Positions 42,865 through 51,164 of a stretch of DNA of 64,000 nucleotides are shown in pieces; within the stretch, counting starts at the first letter, position 1, and each line of letters begins with the position of its first letter. Source of the DNA: an uncultured Coriobacteriaceae bacterium. GTDB lineage: Bacteria > Actinomycetota > Coriobacteriia > Coriobacteriales > Coriobacteriaceae. Location of the stretch: contig CALUFC010000002.1 of the NCBI GenBank assembly GCA_944319885.1, positions 62,001 to 126,000 of the forward strand. The letters run 5' to 3'. A program made the translations under genes and the position numbers. Under the pieces are notes generated by a model, which was not told the origin of the DNA, searched no databases, and was given only the letters and a program-made list of their open reading frames with translations.

Positions 42865-43206
42865 CTATTCCCACGTCTTCCAAACATCCGGCTCATAGCC
42901 CACGGTTGCCTGACGGCCGTTACGTACAATGGGCTGCCGCAGCACCTGCTGGTTCTCGAGGAGTTTCTCGAACTTCTGGCTCTCGGCAAGATAGGTGATG
43001 AGCGCCACGGTATCCTGATCGCGAGCATCGGGATCGATCACCGCACCGAGGCCGCCCACAGCGCGTATGACCGCTTGGAGCTCTCCTTTGCTCATGTCTT
43101 TTTGCGCCAGATCAATGAACTGGAACTTAATGCGGCGCTCTTTGAAATACCGCTGCGCCTTCTTGGTGTCGAAGCTCTTCTTGGTGCCGAAAATCTGGAT
43201 GTTCAT
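42865..43206 (-). CDS. ArsC/Spx-family protein lacking the redox cysteine
   Basis: 113-residue thioredoxin-like protein of the arsenate reductase/Spx family: MNIQIFGTKKSFDTKKAQRYF at the N-terminus, RRIKFQFIDLAQ, and the conserved QPIVRNGRQATVGY near the end. In ArsC and Spx the first loop holds the catalytic Cys (xCxxC or TCxxS). Here it reads GTKKSFDT with no cysteine, so redox chemistry of the usual kind is not possible. It lies 54 bp downstream of hypB. Role unknown; a binding protein in the manner of Spx is possible. Confidence 0.82.
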   Translation of the reverse strand: MNIQIFGTKKSFDTKKAQRYFKERRIKFQFIDLAQKDMSKGELQAVIRAVGGLGAVIDPDARDQDTVALITYLAESQKFEKLLENQQVLRQPIVRNGRQATVGYEPDVWKTWE

Positions 43207-43260
43207 CCGTGTGCTCCCTCTGCCCCATCTCGACGGTACGCGTATGCGCTGAGCATAGCG

Positions 43261-43938
43261 CTATGCGCGCGCGGCCTCGATCTGCTCGGCCAACCACGTG
43301 CACCATGCATCCAGGCCCTCGCCGGTGCGCGCGCTTACCGCGAAGCGCGGGGCTCGAGGATTGAGCTCATCGAGCACGGCGTTATAGGCACCCAGATCGA
43401 AATCGAACGCAGCGACAACATCGATCTTGTTGAGAAGCTGCGCACCCGCATGCTGGAAGATACCCGGATATTTGACGGGCTTATCGTCACCTTCGGGTAC
43501 CGAGAGGATCATCACCGCAAGGTTCTCGCCCAGATCGAAATCCACGGGGCACACGAGATTGCCCACGTTCTCGATAAAGATGACATCGATATTCTCAAGC
43601 CCGACACCGGCATCGAGCGCATCGACCGCCTGCGAGATCATGTTCCCTTCGAGGTGGCACAGGCCGCCCGTGTTGATTTGCACCGCCGGCAACCCCGCCT
43701 CTTTCATGGTCTGCGCATCGACATCGGAAGCGATGTCGCCCTCGATCACAGCCGCGCGGTAGCGGCCGCGCAGGCGCTCGTTCGTGGCGAGGATCGTCGA
43801 GGTCTTGCCCGATCCGGGGCTTGAGAGCACGTTGACCACGAAGGTGCCGGTCGCTCTGAAGCGTTCGCGCAGCTGGTGCGCCAGACGCTCGTTTCGATTG
43901 AGGATGGGGCTTTCGATGGTGAGTGTTTGCTCGGACAT
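43261..43938 (-). CDS. hypB: Hydrogenase nickel-incorporation GTPase HypB
   Basis: 225 residues. The P-loop is VLSSPGSGKTST, then IEGDIASDVDAQ, the metal-binding CHLEGNM region, FIENVGNLVCPVDFDLGE, and the G4/G5-like LLNKIDVVAAFDFD. HypB uses GTP to deliver nickel with HypA to [NiFe]-hydrogenase or other nickel enzymes. The His-rich N-terminus of some HypB proteins is absent. It follows hypA by 77 bp. No hydrogenase structural gene lies in the window. Confidence 0.95.
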   Translation of the reverse strand: MSEQTLTIESPILNRNERLAHQLRERFRATGTFVVNVLSSPGSGKTSTILATNERLRGRYRAAVIEGDIASDVDAQTMKEAGLPAVQINTGGLCHLEGNMISQAVDALDAGVGLENIDVIFIENVGNLVCPVDFDLGENLAVMILSVPEGDDKPVKYPGIFQHAGAQLLNKIDVVAAFDFDLGAYNAVLDELNPRAPRFAVSARTGEGLDAWCTWLAEQIEAARA

Positions 43939-44015
43939 GCCGAACGGCTCCTTTCACGTCAACCTTGAGGCAGCGCCACGACGCTGTGCGTGGCGCGGTT
44001 AAATCCGCCCTATCG

Positions 44016-44366
44016 TCAGGGCGTCTCGACCTCGATTGAGATGATATCGAGCTCACGTCCGGCCGTCAGCTCGGTGTCCGCGCTGCCGCATTCGGGGCAG
44101 CGGCAATGGAAGCGATCGTGCGAGAACGCAGCGCCGCATGCACGACAGCGGCTGCGCGGATGGACCTCTTCCACGGTGAAGGTGCAGCCGAGCGTGAGGG
44201 GGTCCTCTTCGCTCAGAACCTCCCACGCGAGCTCCAGGGCCTCGGGCACGACCTCGCGCATGTCGCCGATACGCAGATGCACCGTGCAGACACGCGACGC
44301 CCCCGCATCACGGGCGACGGGAATGACGCTCTCGAGAATGCCGGAGACGACGCTCATCTCGTGCAC
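44016..44366 (-). CDS. hypA: Hydrogenase nickel-incorporation protein HypA
   Basis: 116 residues. The N-terminal MHEMSVVSGILESV gives the Met1/His2/Glu3 nickel site. The zinc site is made by CRACGAAF and CPECGS. HypA hands nickel to the large hydrogenase subunit in partnership with HypB, encoded next. It starts 10 bp after the tatC stop, so it is likely in the same transcript as tatAC. Confidence 0.95.
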   Translation of the reverse strand: MHEMSVVSGILESVIPVARDAGASRVCTVHLRIGDMREVVPEALELAWEVLSEEDPLTLGCTFTVEEVHPRSRCRACGAAFSHDRFHCRCPECGSADTELTAGRELDIISIEVETP

Positions 44367-44375
44367 GATGCGCCC

Positions 44376-45155
44376 CTATTCGTCGTCGGCGAACAGGCCA
44401 ACGCCCTTGGTCTTGAGGCCCTTCTTGCCCTCGCGCGCCAGAATCACAAACCGCGTCACAAACAGCGACAGCTCATAGAGCGAGACCATGACGGCGAACA
44501 TGAGCAGCATGGTGATGGGACTCGCATCGGGGGTGATGGAAGCCGAGACCACGATGAGCACCACGTAAATGTAGCGCCAGGCCGCGCGGAACGACGCGTA
44601 CGGCACGATATGGAAGACCGCGAGGTAGAACACGATAAGCGGCAGCTCGAACGCAACGCCGAAGCCAATCATGAGCAGCATCTCGGTGCCCACGTAGTCA
44701 TCGAGCATGGCCCAGGCGGTTGCGATGGCGTCGACCTCGCCCGTGAGCCACTCGAACGCCGGCGGCACGATAAAGAAGTAGCAAAACGTCATGCCCACGA
44801 AGAACAGCACCGTAGCCATGATCACCGTGGGCACCACCCAGCGGCGCTCATTGGGCTTGAGCGCCGGCAGGAAGAAGGCAAGGATCTGCCACACGATCAT
44901 GGGAGAGGCCATCACGAGGGCCGTGCGCAGCGCGATGGTGAAGCGCGTTGTGAAGCCGCCGAGCGCGGTTCCCAGATAGAACTGCCCCTCGGGAACAAAC
45001 GGCTTGATGGGATCGGTGAGAATATCGATGATAACGGGTGTCGCGAAGTACATCACGAGCGTGGCGATGAGCACGGTGACCACCACGATCGTAAGGCGGC
45101 GACGGAGCTCCCCGAGGTGGTCGAGGAGCGGCATGCGCGCAGGTCCGATGGGCAT
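44376..45155 (-). CDS. tatC: Sec-independent protein translocase TatC
   Basis: 259 residues with six membrane helices. The signature begins MPLLDHLGELRRRL, the conserved cytoplasmic Glu region that binds the twin-arginine signal. FVPEGQFYLGTALGGFTTRF and the VGMTFCYFFIVPPAFEWL segment follow. Its ATG overlaps the tatA stop as TAATG. It receives folded, often cofactor-containing exports such as hydrogenases. Confidence 0.94.
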   Translation of the reverse strand: MPIGPARMPLLDHLGELRRRLTIVVVTVLIATLVMYFATPVIIDILTDPIKPFVPEGQFYLGTALGGFTTRFTIALRTALVMASPMIVWQILAFFLPALKPNERRWVVPTVIMATVLFFVGMTFCYFFIVPPAFEWLTGEVDAIATAWAMLDDYVGTEMLLMIGFGVAFELPLIVFYLAVFHIVPYASFRAAWRYIYVVLIVVSASITPDASPITMLLMFAVMVSLYELSLFVTRFVILAREGKKGLKTKGVGLFADDE

Positions 45156-45769
45156 TAGCGCTCACCCCCTTCTGTAGCGGCATCGTCGGTCGGAGCGTCT
45201 CCCGTCTCGGACTCGGCCTCGCGCTTGCGACGGGGGCGACGGGCATAGAGATCGGCGGTGGAGTGCGCAGGCTCCGCTTCCGGTGCAGGCTCTGCTGCCG
45301 ACGCCGGTTCTGCTGCCGGTGTCGCCTCGGTGCTCGAGGAAACCTCGGGCGCGGCGTCGGATGCGCCGGCGTCGGATGCGGCAGCTTCGCTCGCGTCCGC
45401 CGCGGCAGCCGGCTCGGCATCGGCGGCAGCCTCACGCTCGGCCTTCTCGGCCGCCAGGCGTGCGCGCCGCTCGGCGAACGTCTCCTTGCGCGGCGCGGGA
45501 GCGTCGGAGCCCTCGCCCTCATCGGCGTCGGCATCGTCGCTCATCGCAGCGGCCGCCTTGGCGCTCTTGCCCGCGGCAGAGTCGTTCACCGCGGCCGACA
45601 TGGGATCGATCACCTCAGACTGCACCACGGCGGTCATCTTCTGCTGCGTCTCGCGGAACTGACGCAGGGCGCGCCCCAGCGTGCGGCCGATCTGCGGCAG
45701 CTTGTCGGGGCCAAAGAGCAAGAAGCCAAAGACCACGATGATCAAAAGCTCGGTTCCACCGATGCTCAC
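45155..45769 (-). CDS. tatA: Sec-independent translocase subunit TatA/TatB with long tail
   Basis: 204 residues. The N-terminal helix and hinge (GTELLIIVVFGFLLFGPDKLPQIGRTLGRALRQFRE) are classic TatA/B. The remaining 140 residues are low-complexity Ala/Glu/Pro with basic blocks, far longer than most TatA. No separate tatB is seen, so this protein may serve both roles with TatC. The upstream region holds TATACT (45829-45834, leftward). Confidence 0.9.
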   Translation of the reverse strand: MSIGGTELLIIVVFGFLLFGPDKLPQIGRTLGRALRQFRETQQKMTAVVQSEVIDPMSAAVNDSAAGKSAKAAAAMSDDADADEGEGSDAPAPRKETFAERRARLAAEKAEREAAADAEPAAAADASEAAASDAGASDAAPEVSSSTEATPAAEPASAAEPAPEAEPAHSTADLYARRPRRKREAESETGDAPTDDAATEGGER

Positions 45770-45828
45770 GTGAAAACCTCCAAGGTCAAACCGTATCGCG
45801 AGATACCGTATAACGAGTCAACTGGAAT

Positions 45829-45859
45829 AGTATACCGCGCGGCGCCGCACGAGCGACAA
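45829..45859 (-). promoter_or_regulatory. Candidate promoter upstream of tatA
   Basis: Leftward TTGTCG (45854-45859), 19 nt and TATACT (45829-45834) lie about 60 bp before the tatA start. A second hexamer TTGACT sits just downstream (about 45815-45820) next to a small GTATC/GATAC hairpin. Neither pair is ideal. Confidence 0.35.
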
Positions 45860-45873
45860 CGCGCACAAACGCG

Positions 45874-46188
45874 TTACCGGGCCGTGATAGAAATCTCCTT
45901 GTCCACACCCAGCAACTGCGCCACGCGCATCACACCGGGCTGCGCATGCACGATCGAGAAGCGCTTGTCGTGCTCCTGCGCGTGATGAGCGGCGCCCACG
46001 AGCACGCCCACGCCCGTGGAATCGATATAGGCGACATGCTCGAAATCGAGCTCGACGGCCTCGGTGGGCTGCTCGAGCGCCATATCGATAGCGTCACGCA
46101 GCTTCGCGGCGTTCGAGATATCCACCTCGCCGGTCACGGCAATACCGTAGACCTCGGGTGCGGGTTTGGTTGCGATCGTCAACTCCAT
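45874..46188 (-). CDS. STAS-domain protein (anti-sigma factor antagonist-like)
   Basis: 104 residues: a single STAS domain with GEVDISNAAKLRDAI and the phosphoacceptor region YIDSTGVGVLVGAA, where the serine of DSTG is the one phosphorylated by anti-sigma kinases. GGAG is 8 nt before the ATG at 46188. No anti-sigma factor or sigma factor gene is adjacent, so partners lie elsewhere. Confidence 0.88.
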   Translation of the reverse strand: MELTIATKPAPEVYGIAVTGEVDISNAAKLRDAIDMALEQPTEAVELDFEHVAYIDSTGVGVLVGAAHHAQEHDKRFSIVHAQPGVMRVAQLLGVDKEISITAR

Positions 46189-46211
46189 GGGTGCTCCAAT
46201 CAGGGTGTACC

Positions 46212-46892
46212 TTATGAATCTTGCAGGGCGTCCAAGCGCTCCTGCGCGTAGGATTTCACGTTGTAGGCATCGGCGTCGCCAGCAGCGTCGATGGCCGCCT
46301 CGTAGGCATTGCGGGCGTCGTCCACGCGGCCGGTCGCCTCGTAGAACATGCCGAGATTTGCCCACGCGGGCGCAAAGGAATCGGCTGAATCCGAGGTCAG
46401 CGCCTCAAGATCGGCAATCGCCGTGTCGGTGTCTCCGGTGTAGAAGCGGCAAATCGCGCGGTCCACGACAACCGCCTTCGCCTCGGGATTCGCCTCAAGA
46501 TAGGTGTCGTAGTAGCCAATCGCATCGTTCAGCAGCTCGGTTGCATGCGCGCTGTCCTCGTCGTCTGCCGCATGGTTCATGGCGGCAACGCCCCAGTCGA
46601 AGTAACCGTTGGCGACATCGAGCAGCGCAGAGGGATTCGAGGGATCCGCCTCATACTGCGAGAGCAGCGAGCTCGTAGCCGTGCCGTACTGCGCGTCGAT
46701 CTCCTCGAGTGCATCACCATCCGAGGCGCCGCTCTCGGTACCCACCGCAGCGGAAGCGTCGTTCGAAGCCGCCTGCGGCGCAGGCGAGAACGCACCAGAG
46801 AACACCGCCACGGCGATGCCCGCAACGATTACCAGTGCAACGATCACGATTGCCGCACGAGCGCGACCCGCTTGCTGCGAAGAAAAAGCCAT
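46212..46892 (-). CDS. Membrane-anchored TPR protein
   Basis: 226 residues. One N-terminal membrane helix (AAIVIVALVIVAGIAVAVFSG) is followed by an acidic linker and TPR-like helical pairs (LLDVANGYFDWGVAAMNH, AIGYYDTYLEANPEAKAVV, PAWANLGMFYEATGRVDDARNAYEAAI). It should be an extracytoplasmic adaptor. It is 12 bp downstream of another small membrane protein and 23 bp upstream of the STAS gene. Confidence 0.82.
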   Translation of the reverse strand: MAFSSQQAGRARAAIVIVALVIVAGIAVAVFSGAFSPAPQAASNDASAAVGTESGASDGDALEEIDAQYGTATSSLLSQYEADPSNPSALLDVANGYFDWGVAAMNHAADDEDSAHATELLNDAIGYYDTYLEANPEAKAVVVDRAICRFYTGDTDTAIADLEALTSDSADSFAPAWANLGMFYEATGRVDDARNAYEAAIDAAGDADAYNVKSYAQERLDALQDS

Positions 46893-46904
46893 CGTGCGAC
46901 CCCC

Positions 46905-47282
46905 TTATTGCGCGTCGCTTGCGCCGTCGCCCTCGGCAACGTGCGCCGTACCGTCTTCATCGACGGTGACATCGGGGTGCCCTTCGGGCAGCGCGTACGC
47001 ATCTTCGCCCGCAGCGCTCTCAAGCTGCTCCTCAGATGCCGCCTTCGAGCTCTCGAGCGCGCTCAGCGTAGCAGAGGACCCCGCGAGATATCCGATCACC
47101 ATACCGAGCAGCAGCGCGATCACCGCGATGGCGAGCACCATCCAAAACGGCGGCGCCTCGCGGCCGGACGCGGGCTTTGTTCCGCGCGGCTCACGGGCGC
47201 GCGCCGGCACAGCAGGCTCCTCGGCCGCACCGGACGCCTGATCCATCAGCTCCTGCTCGTCATCAAAAAACTCGTCTGCCAT
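46905..47282 (-). CDS. Small single-pass membrane protein, unknown function
   Basis: 125 residues from ATG 47282 (GAGGAG 11 nt before). An acidic start MADEFFDDEQELMDQ, an Arg/Pro-rich linker, one membrane helix (PFWMVLAIAVIALLLGMVIGYLAG) and an acidic outer tail (EGHPDVTVDEDGTAHVAEGD). It may work with the TPR protein encoded next. No family recognised. Confidence 0.65.
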   Translation of the reverse strand: MADEFFDDEQELMDQASGAAEEPAVPARAREPRGTKPASGREAPPFWMVLAIAVIALLLGMVIGYLAGSSATLSALESSKAASEEQLESAAGEDAYALPEGHPDVTVDEDGTAHVAEGDGASDAQ

Positions 47283-47404
47283 AGCAGCCGCTCGCTCCTC
47301 TGTACATCGAGGCGGTGCACGCACCGCCGTGAACAACGCGGTATTCGGTCTATTGTATCTGGCACCGCGCGCCGGCTTGCCAGCAGCACGAAATACCCGC
47401 GAAT

Positions 47405-48730
47405 CTACGCCTGCGTGCGCTCCTCCTGCGCGATCTGCGCCGATACGAGCTTCGTGGCGAGCACGAGCACATCGAGCGCGGCCTCGAGCTCTTCCACGCT
47501 GGGGTAGGTCGGCGCGATACGAAGGTTGGTGTCGTTGGGGTCCTCCCCGCCCGGCCACGTGGCGCCGGCCGGCGTGAGGGTAACGCCCATCTCCTGGCAG
47601 AGCTTCCAGATGCGCTTGGCCGAGCCGCGCGGGCCGTCGAACGAGACGAAGTACCCGCCGCGCGGATGCGTCCAACGCGCGCAACCAAGCCCGCTCAGGC
47701 CCTCGGTGAGCTTGCGCTCAACCGCCTCGAAGCGCGGGCGCAAGAATGCGGCGTGCTTCTTCATATGCTCATGGACAGCGTCGATATCGGGCAAGAAGCG
47801 CGCATGCATGAGCTGATTGAGCTTGTTCGCCGAGATGAGACCCACCTGCAGCGTGCGCGCCACCTCGTCGACGTTGGCCGGGCTGGACCCGAAAAACGCG
47901 ATGCCCGCGCCGGGGAAGGTGATCTTCGAAGTCGACGCCACGGCCAGGATGCGGTCCTCTTTGCCCACCTCGCGCGCGGCATCATGGATGTTCAGCAGCT
48001 CGTCGCCCTCATCGAACAGGTCGTGCACCACATAGGCGTTGTCCCATACGATGCGGAAATCCGGTGCCGCCTTCATCACGGCGAGGCGCCGAACCGTCTC
48101 GTCGGAGTAGGTGATGCCCGTGGGGTTGGAATACTTGGGCACGCAGAACATGCCTTTGATGGAATCGTCGGAGGCGCAGAGATACTCGACCTGATCCATG
48201 TCGGGACCCTCGTCGGTCATGCGCACCGGAATGTTCTCGATGCCCAGATCCTGCGTGAGCCCGAAGTGGCGATCGTAGCCGGGGCTCGGGCAGAGCCACT
48301 TCACGCGGGGCAGCTTGTACCAGGGAGTGTAACCGGGTACGCCCTTCTCCCAGTAGTGAATGAGCACCGACTGCATGATGTTCAGGCTCGAGGAGCCCAG
48401 CACGATGGTCTGCTCGGGCGGAACGCCCAAAAACTCGCCGGCCAGACGGCGCGCCGAGGGGATGCCATCGAAGCAGCCGTAATTCGAGCAGTCCACGCCT
48501 TCATCGAACAGATCGGAGTCGTGGTTCAAGATGTCGAGCATGGGGCGCGAGATGTCCACCTGCTGCGGGCTCGGTTTACCGCGGGCCATGTCGAGCTTCA
48601 GCTCTTTTGCCTTAACCTCCTCGACCTCGCACTCGAGTTCCTCGATGCAGTGCGCGAGCTCGGTGAGGTCCATTTTCTCGTAAACGTTCTTCGTAAGTTC
48701 GGCTTCAACCTTCTCGTAGTTTGTCAGCAT
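47405..48730 (-). CDS. Class I aminotransferase (aspartate aminotransferase-like)
   Basis: 441-residue PLP enzyme. A long helical N-terminus (LTELAHCIEELECEVEEVKAKELKLDMARGKPSP) is typical of the PF12897-type aspartate aminotransferases. VPKYSNPTGITYSDE holds the Asn/Pro/Gly active site, IVWDNAYVVHDL the PLP-nitrogen Asp, and ASTSKITFPGAGIAF the Schiff-base lysine. R in the late NLRIAPTYPS binds the substrate carboxylate. ATG at 48730 has GGAGGG at good spacing; a TTG two codons earlier does not. Confidence 0.88.
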   Translation of the reverse strand: MLTNYEKVEAELTKNVYEKMDLTELAHCIEELECEVEEVKAKELKLDMARGKPSPQQVDISRPMLDILNHDSDLFDEGVDCSNYGCFDGIPSARRLAGEFLGVPPEQTIVLGSSSLNIMQSVLIHYWEKGVPGYTPWYKLPRVKWLCPSPGYDRHFGLTQDLGIENIPVRMTDEGPDMDQVEYLCASDDSIKGMFCVPKYSNPTGITYSDETVRRLAVMKAAPDFRIVWDNAYVVHDLFDEGDELLNIHDAAREVGKEDRILAVASTSKITFPGAGIAFFGSSPANVDEVARTLQVGLISANKLNQLMHARFLPDIDAVHEHMKKHAAFLRPRFEAVERKLTEGLSGLGCARWTHPRGGYFVSFDGPRGSAKRIWKLCQEMGVTLTPAGATWPGGEDPNDTNLRIAPTYPSVEELEAALDVLVLATKLVSAQIAQEERTQA

Positions 48731-48937
48731 GCGCAAACCCTCCTACAGGAATCAATCTGTACGAGTATAGCCGCAACGAGCCGCCATAGCGCGGTGCGCC
48801 TGCTCTGAAGGCCTCTTGTAACGATTTCCCCACGAACGAACGCAAAGCTCATCTGCTCCAGACAAGAGACACGACTCATGAAACGCACTTGGCGCTACGC
48901 CCCGTCACCCTTGCCCGCCTTCAACCAGCAACACCCA

Positions 48938-49097
48938 GAATTGTTTTTTCAATCACGCAATGGTTTATCCCCTCAGTGCGAAGTAGCGTCGCTTTTTTGA
49001 TTCATGAACCCGCTTGTTTCCTGGGCAGACGATGTCGGCATCGTCTTTATACTCAGCACGTAGCCTCTGAACCATTGAATACTTGAAAAAACAATTC
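48938..49097. repeat. 160-bp MITE-like element with 28-bp terminal inverted repeats
   Basis: 48938-48965 and 49070-49097 are inverted repeats matching at 24 of 28 positions; the outer 15 bp (GAATTGTTTTTTCAA) are perfect. The inside is non-coding and AT-richer than the genes around it. Size and shape recall a miniature inverted-repeat transposable element, but the repeats differ from those of the element at 40786. Confidence 0.6.
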
Positions 49098-49169
49098 GAG
49101 CATCCCACGAACGACGCAGGCACGCCCGGGCAGCTGAGCCACATGCATGCCGCGCACGAGGCGCTCCCT

Positions 49170-49178
49170 TGCTATAAT
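49170..49178 (+). promoter_or_regulatory. Extended -10 promoter of the 49217 gene
   Basis: TGC directly followed by TATAAT (49173-49178), an extended -10 element that can act without a good -35. It is 39 bp before the start codon. Confidence 0.6.
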
Positions 49179-49216
49179 GCCGGCACGAAGACTCGCGCCC
49201 GTTTAGGAGGCAGCCC

Positions 49217-49471
49217 ATGGAGCTCAATGCGTTTCAGGCCGAATCGTTTGGCGACCTCCAGCGCCTGGTGGACGCCTTGTTCACAGGACGCAAGACCGTT
49301 GAGCGCCTTGACGTCGTTGTGCAGGCCGAGCTGCAGGATCTTGACGCCGACCTCATCGAGATCGTCACGCTCCTACCGCCCGGCCGCTATGAACGGCAGC
49401 GTCTCTGCGACCAGCTCAACTCCGCGCTCGCGGCACATGGCTGGGGCGGGACATACGGCACGGTAGAGTAG
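49217..49471 (+). CDS. Small conserved-looking protein, unknown function
   Basis: 84 residues with a strong TAGGAGG ribosome site and an extended -10 promoter, so it is surely expressed. The sequence (FGDLQRLVDALFTGRKTVERLDVVVQAELQDLDADLIEIVTLLPPGRYERQRLCDQLNSALAAHGWGGTYGTVE) is a mix of helices with no signal peptide or cysteine motif. The bound, evenly charged layout suggests a small cytoplasmic regulator. It converges with nhaA (31 bp between stops). Family not recognised. Confidence 0.75.
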   Translation: MELNAFQAESFGDLQRLVDALFTGRKTVERLDVVVQAELQDLDADLIEIVTLLPPGRYERQRLCDQLNSALAAHGWGGTYGTVE

Positions 49472-49501
49472 CAGCGCACCGCTGCCGCGCGCTATGGCCG
49501 C

Positions 49502-50950
49502 TTACGACCGCTTCGCCGAAGATGTCCGGCAGGCGAGATGCATATACGCGAGCCCTATGAGCGCTGCCGATACCGAGCCGGCAAGGATCGCGGTCTTGGC
49601 TGCAAGCAATTCGGCGGGAATCTCGGTGAACGCGAGCCCCGCGATGAGGATCGACATCGTGAAGCCGATGCCGCCGAGAATGCCCACGCCCACGATATGT
49701 CGCATGCCCACACCCGATGGCAACTCGGCGATGTGGGCCTTCACCAGCATAAACGTCATCCCTGCGATGCCGAGCGGTTTGCCCGCCAGCATGCCTGCAT
49801 ACACGCCGATGGCAACGGGGTCGAACACGAGTGAGAGCGGATCGACACCCACCAAACGCACCTGCGCGTTTACAAATGCGAAGATGGGCAGGATGATGAA
49901 ATTCACCGGCGTCGAGATATAGTGCTCGAGGCGCTGCAGGGGTGGCGTGACGCGGTGCATAACGCGCTCCACGCCGCGTGCCGCATGGGTAAAGTCGTGC
50001 TGTCCCAGGATATGTGCTTCGTCGTCGAAACGGTCATCGAGATCGGGAAGCTTCGACTCGAGCCATCCCACGAGCTCGGACGCGTTGATATCGGAGCGCG
50101 CAGGAATGGCGAACGCCAGGATAACGCCGGCGAGCGTGGCGTGGACGCCCGACAGGAACAAGCAGAACCACAGCACGAGACCGAGCACCAGATACGGAGC
50201 CAACCGGAAGTGCCGGCGCGCATTGAGCGCGGCAAGCGCCGCGGTCACCAGCGCAGCCGCCGCGAGCCACGGCAGGCTCGGAGCGTGGCCGTAGAACAGC
50301 GCGATCGCGGCGATGGCGAGCAGGTCGTCGGCGATGGCGAGGGTGGAAAAGAATACCTTGAGCGCCGGAGGCACACGGCTGCCCAACAGCGAAAGCACGC
50401 CAAGCGCGAACGCGATATCGGTTGCCATGGGGATGGCCCAGCCATAGACCGCCCCGCCGCGGTTCACGAAACCGTAGATGCACGCGGGCACCACCACGCC
50501 GCCCACGGCGGCAAGCATGGGCAGCAGCGCCTGCCGCGGCTGGCGAAGCTCGCCCACGGTCATCTCGTATTTCAGCTCGATGCCCACAAGCAGGAAAAAG
50601 ATCGCCATGAGGAAATCGTTTACGAACAGCTCCACCGACAGCGTGAAGGTCGCCGGCCCGAACGCAAGCGTGACCGGCTCCTGCAAAAACTCGTGAATAG
50701 GCTCATATACCGGCAGGTTTGCACAGATAACCGCGGCAACAGCCGCAAGAATCATCACCGCAGCCGAGATGGTGCCGTTAGATGTGATGCACTCCCACAT
50801 GCCCCGCCGCTCGAGCCGGCGGCGCTGCTGGGGCGTGATGAGCGCCGCTGGAGCCGTGACGCCGCCCAAGGGCAGCTCCGAGGCAAGCGCCTTGCGCTCA
50901 GCCACCTTCGCGGCCTTGCGTGCGATCCTGCTGTTTGGACGCTTGCTCAT
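49502..50950 (-). CDS. nhaA: Na+/H+ antiporter NhaA
   Basis: 482 residues with about twelve membrane helices. Key motifs are GIELKYEMTVGELR, PMATDIAFALGVLSLLG and the ion-binding pair in TLAIADDLLAIAAIALFY, equivalent to Asp163-Asp164 of the Escherichia coli enzyme; the late VNFIILPIFAFVNAQV also fits. It is about 90 residues longer than the enterobacterial protein: roughly 50 extra basic cytoplasmic residues at the N-terminus plus a longer middle loop with HILGQHDFTHAARGV. It exports Na+ in exchange for protons at alkaline pH. Confidence 0.95.
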   Translation of the reverse strand: MSKRPNSRIARKAAKVAERKALASELPLGGVTAPAALITPQQRRRLERRGMWECITSNGTISAAVMILAAVAAVICANLPVYEPIHEFLQEPVTLAFGPATFTLSVELFVNDFLMAIFFLLVGIELKYEMTVGELRQPRQALLPMLAAVGGVVVPACIYGFVNRGGAVYGWAIPMATDIAFALGVLSLLGSRVPPALKVFFSTLAIADDLLAIAAIALFYGHAPSLPWLAAAALVTAALAALNARRHFRLAPYLVLGLVLWFCLFLSGVHATLAGVILAFAIPARSDINASELVGWLESKLPDLDDRFDDEAHILGQHDFTHAARGVERVMHRVTPPLQRLEHYISTPVNFIILPIFAFVNAQVRLVGVDPLSLVFDPVAIGVYAGMLAGKPLGIAGMTFMLVKAHIAELPSGVGMRHIVGVGILGGIGFTMSILIAGLAFTEIPAELLAAKTAILAGSVSAALIGLAYMHLACRTSSAKRS

Positions 50951-51026
50951 GTCCTCGTTGCTCCTTACTCCAAAGGTTGGGTATCACATTACTTACCAGC
51001 TGCTTTGATATGGCGTTTTACGAAGA

Positions 51027-51050
51027 GCGAGGCGCATGTTTGCACCTCGC
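51027..51050 (-). terminator. Hairpin after the restriction gene
   Basis: A 9-bp stem with one G-T pair (51027-51035 with 51042-51050) has a 6-nt loop. Read leftward it ends in CTCTTCG. It lies between the R-M stop and nhaA. The 214-bp gap around it shows no gene. Confidence 0.45.
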
Positions 51051-51164
51051 CTTCTACATCCATCTTTGTATATCGTTGCATACGCATCGCTGACTCAATA
51101 AGGGGCATCGTGCGATTCCACAACCTGCTCCAAATTCGGACTAAGAGCGCGCACCCCGGAAGCG

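Larger units (their letters stand above)
48731..49216. other. Intergenic region holding a MITE-like element and a plus-strand promoter
   Basis: 486 bp between divergent genes. It contains the inverted-repeat element at 48938-49097 and the promoter of the small protein at 49217. A small 7-bp hairpin GACGATG/CATCGTC with TTTAT follows at 49028-49048 inside the element. I see no gene; the leftward frame at 48973-49227 has no ribosome site. Confidence 0.6.

Noticed and set aside
48973-49227. 84-residue leftward frame in the intergenic MITE-like region
   Set aside because: It overlaps the start and promoter of the 49217 gene, has no ribosome site and crosses the inverted-repeat element.
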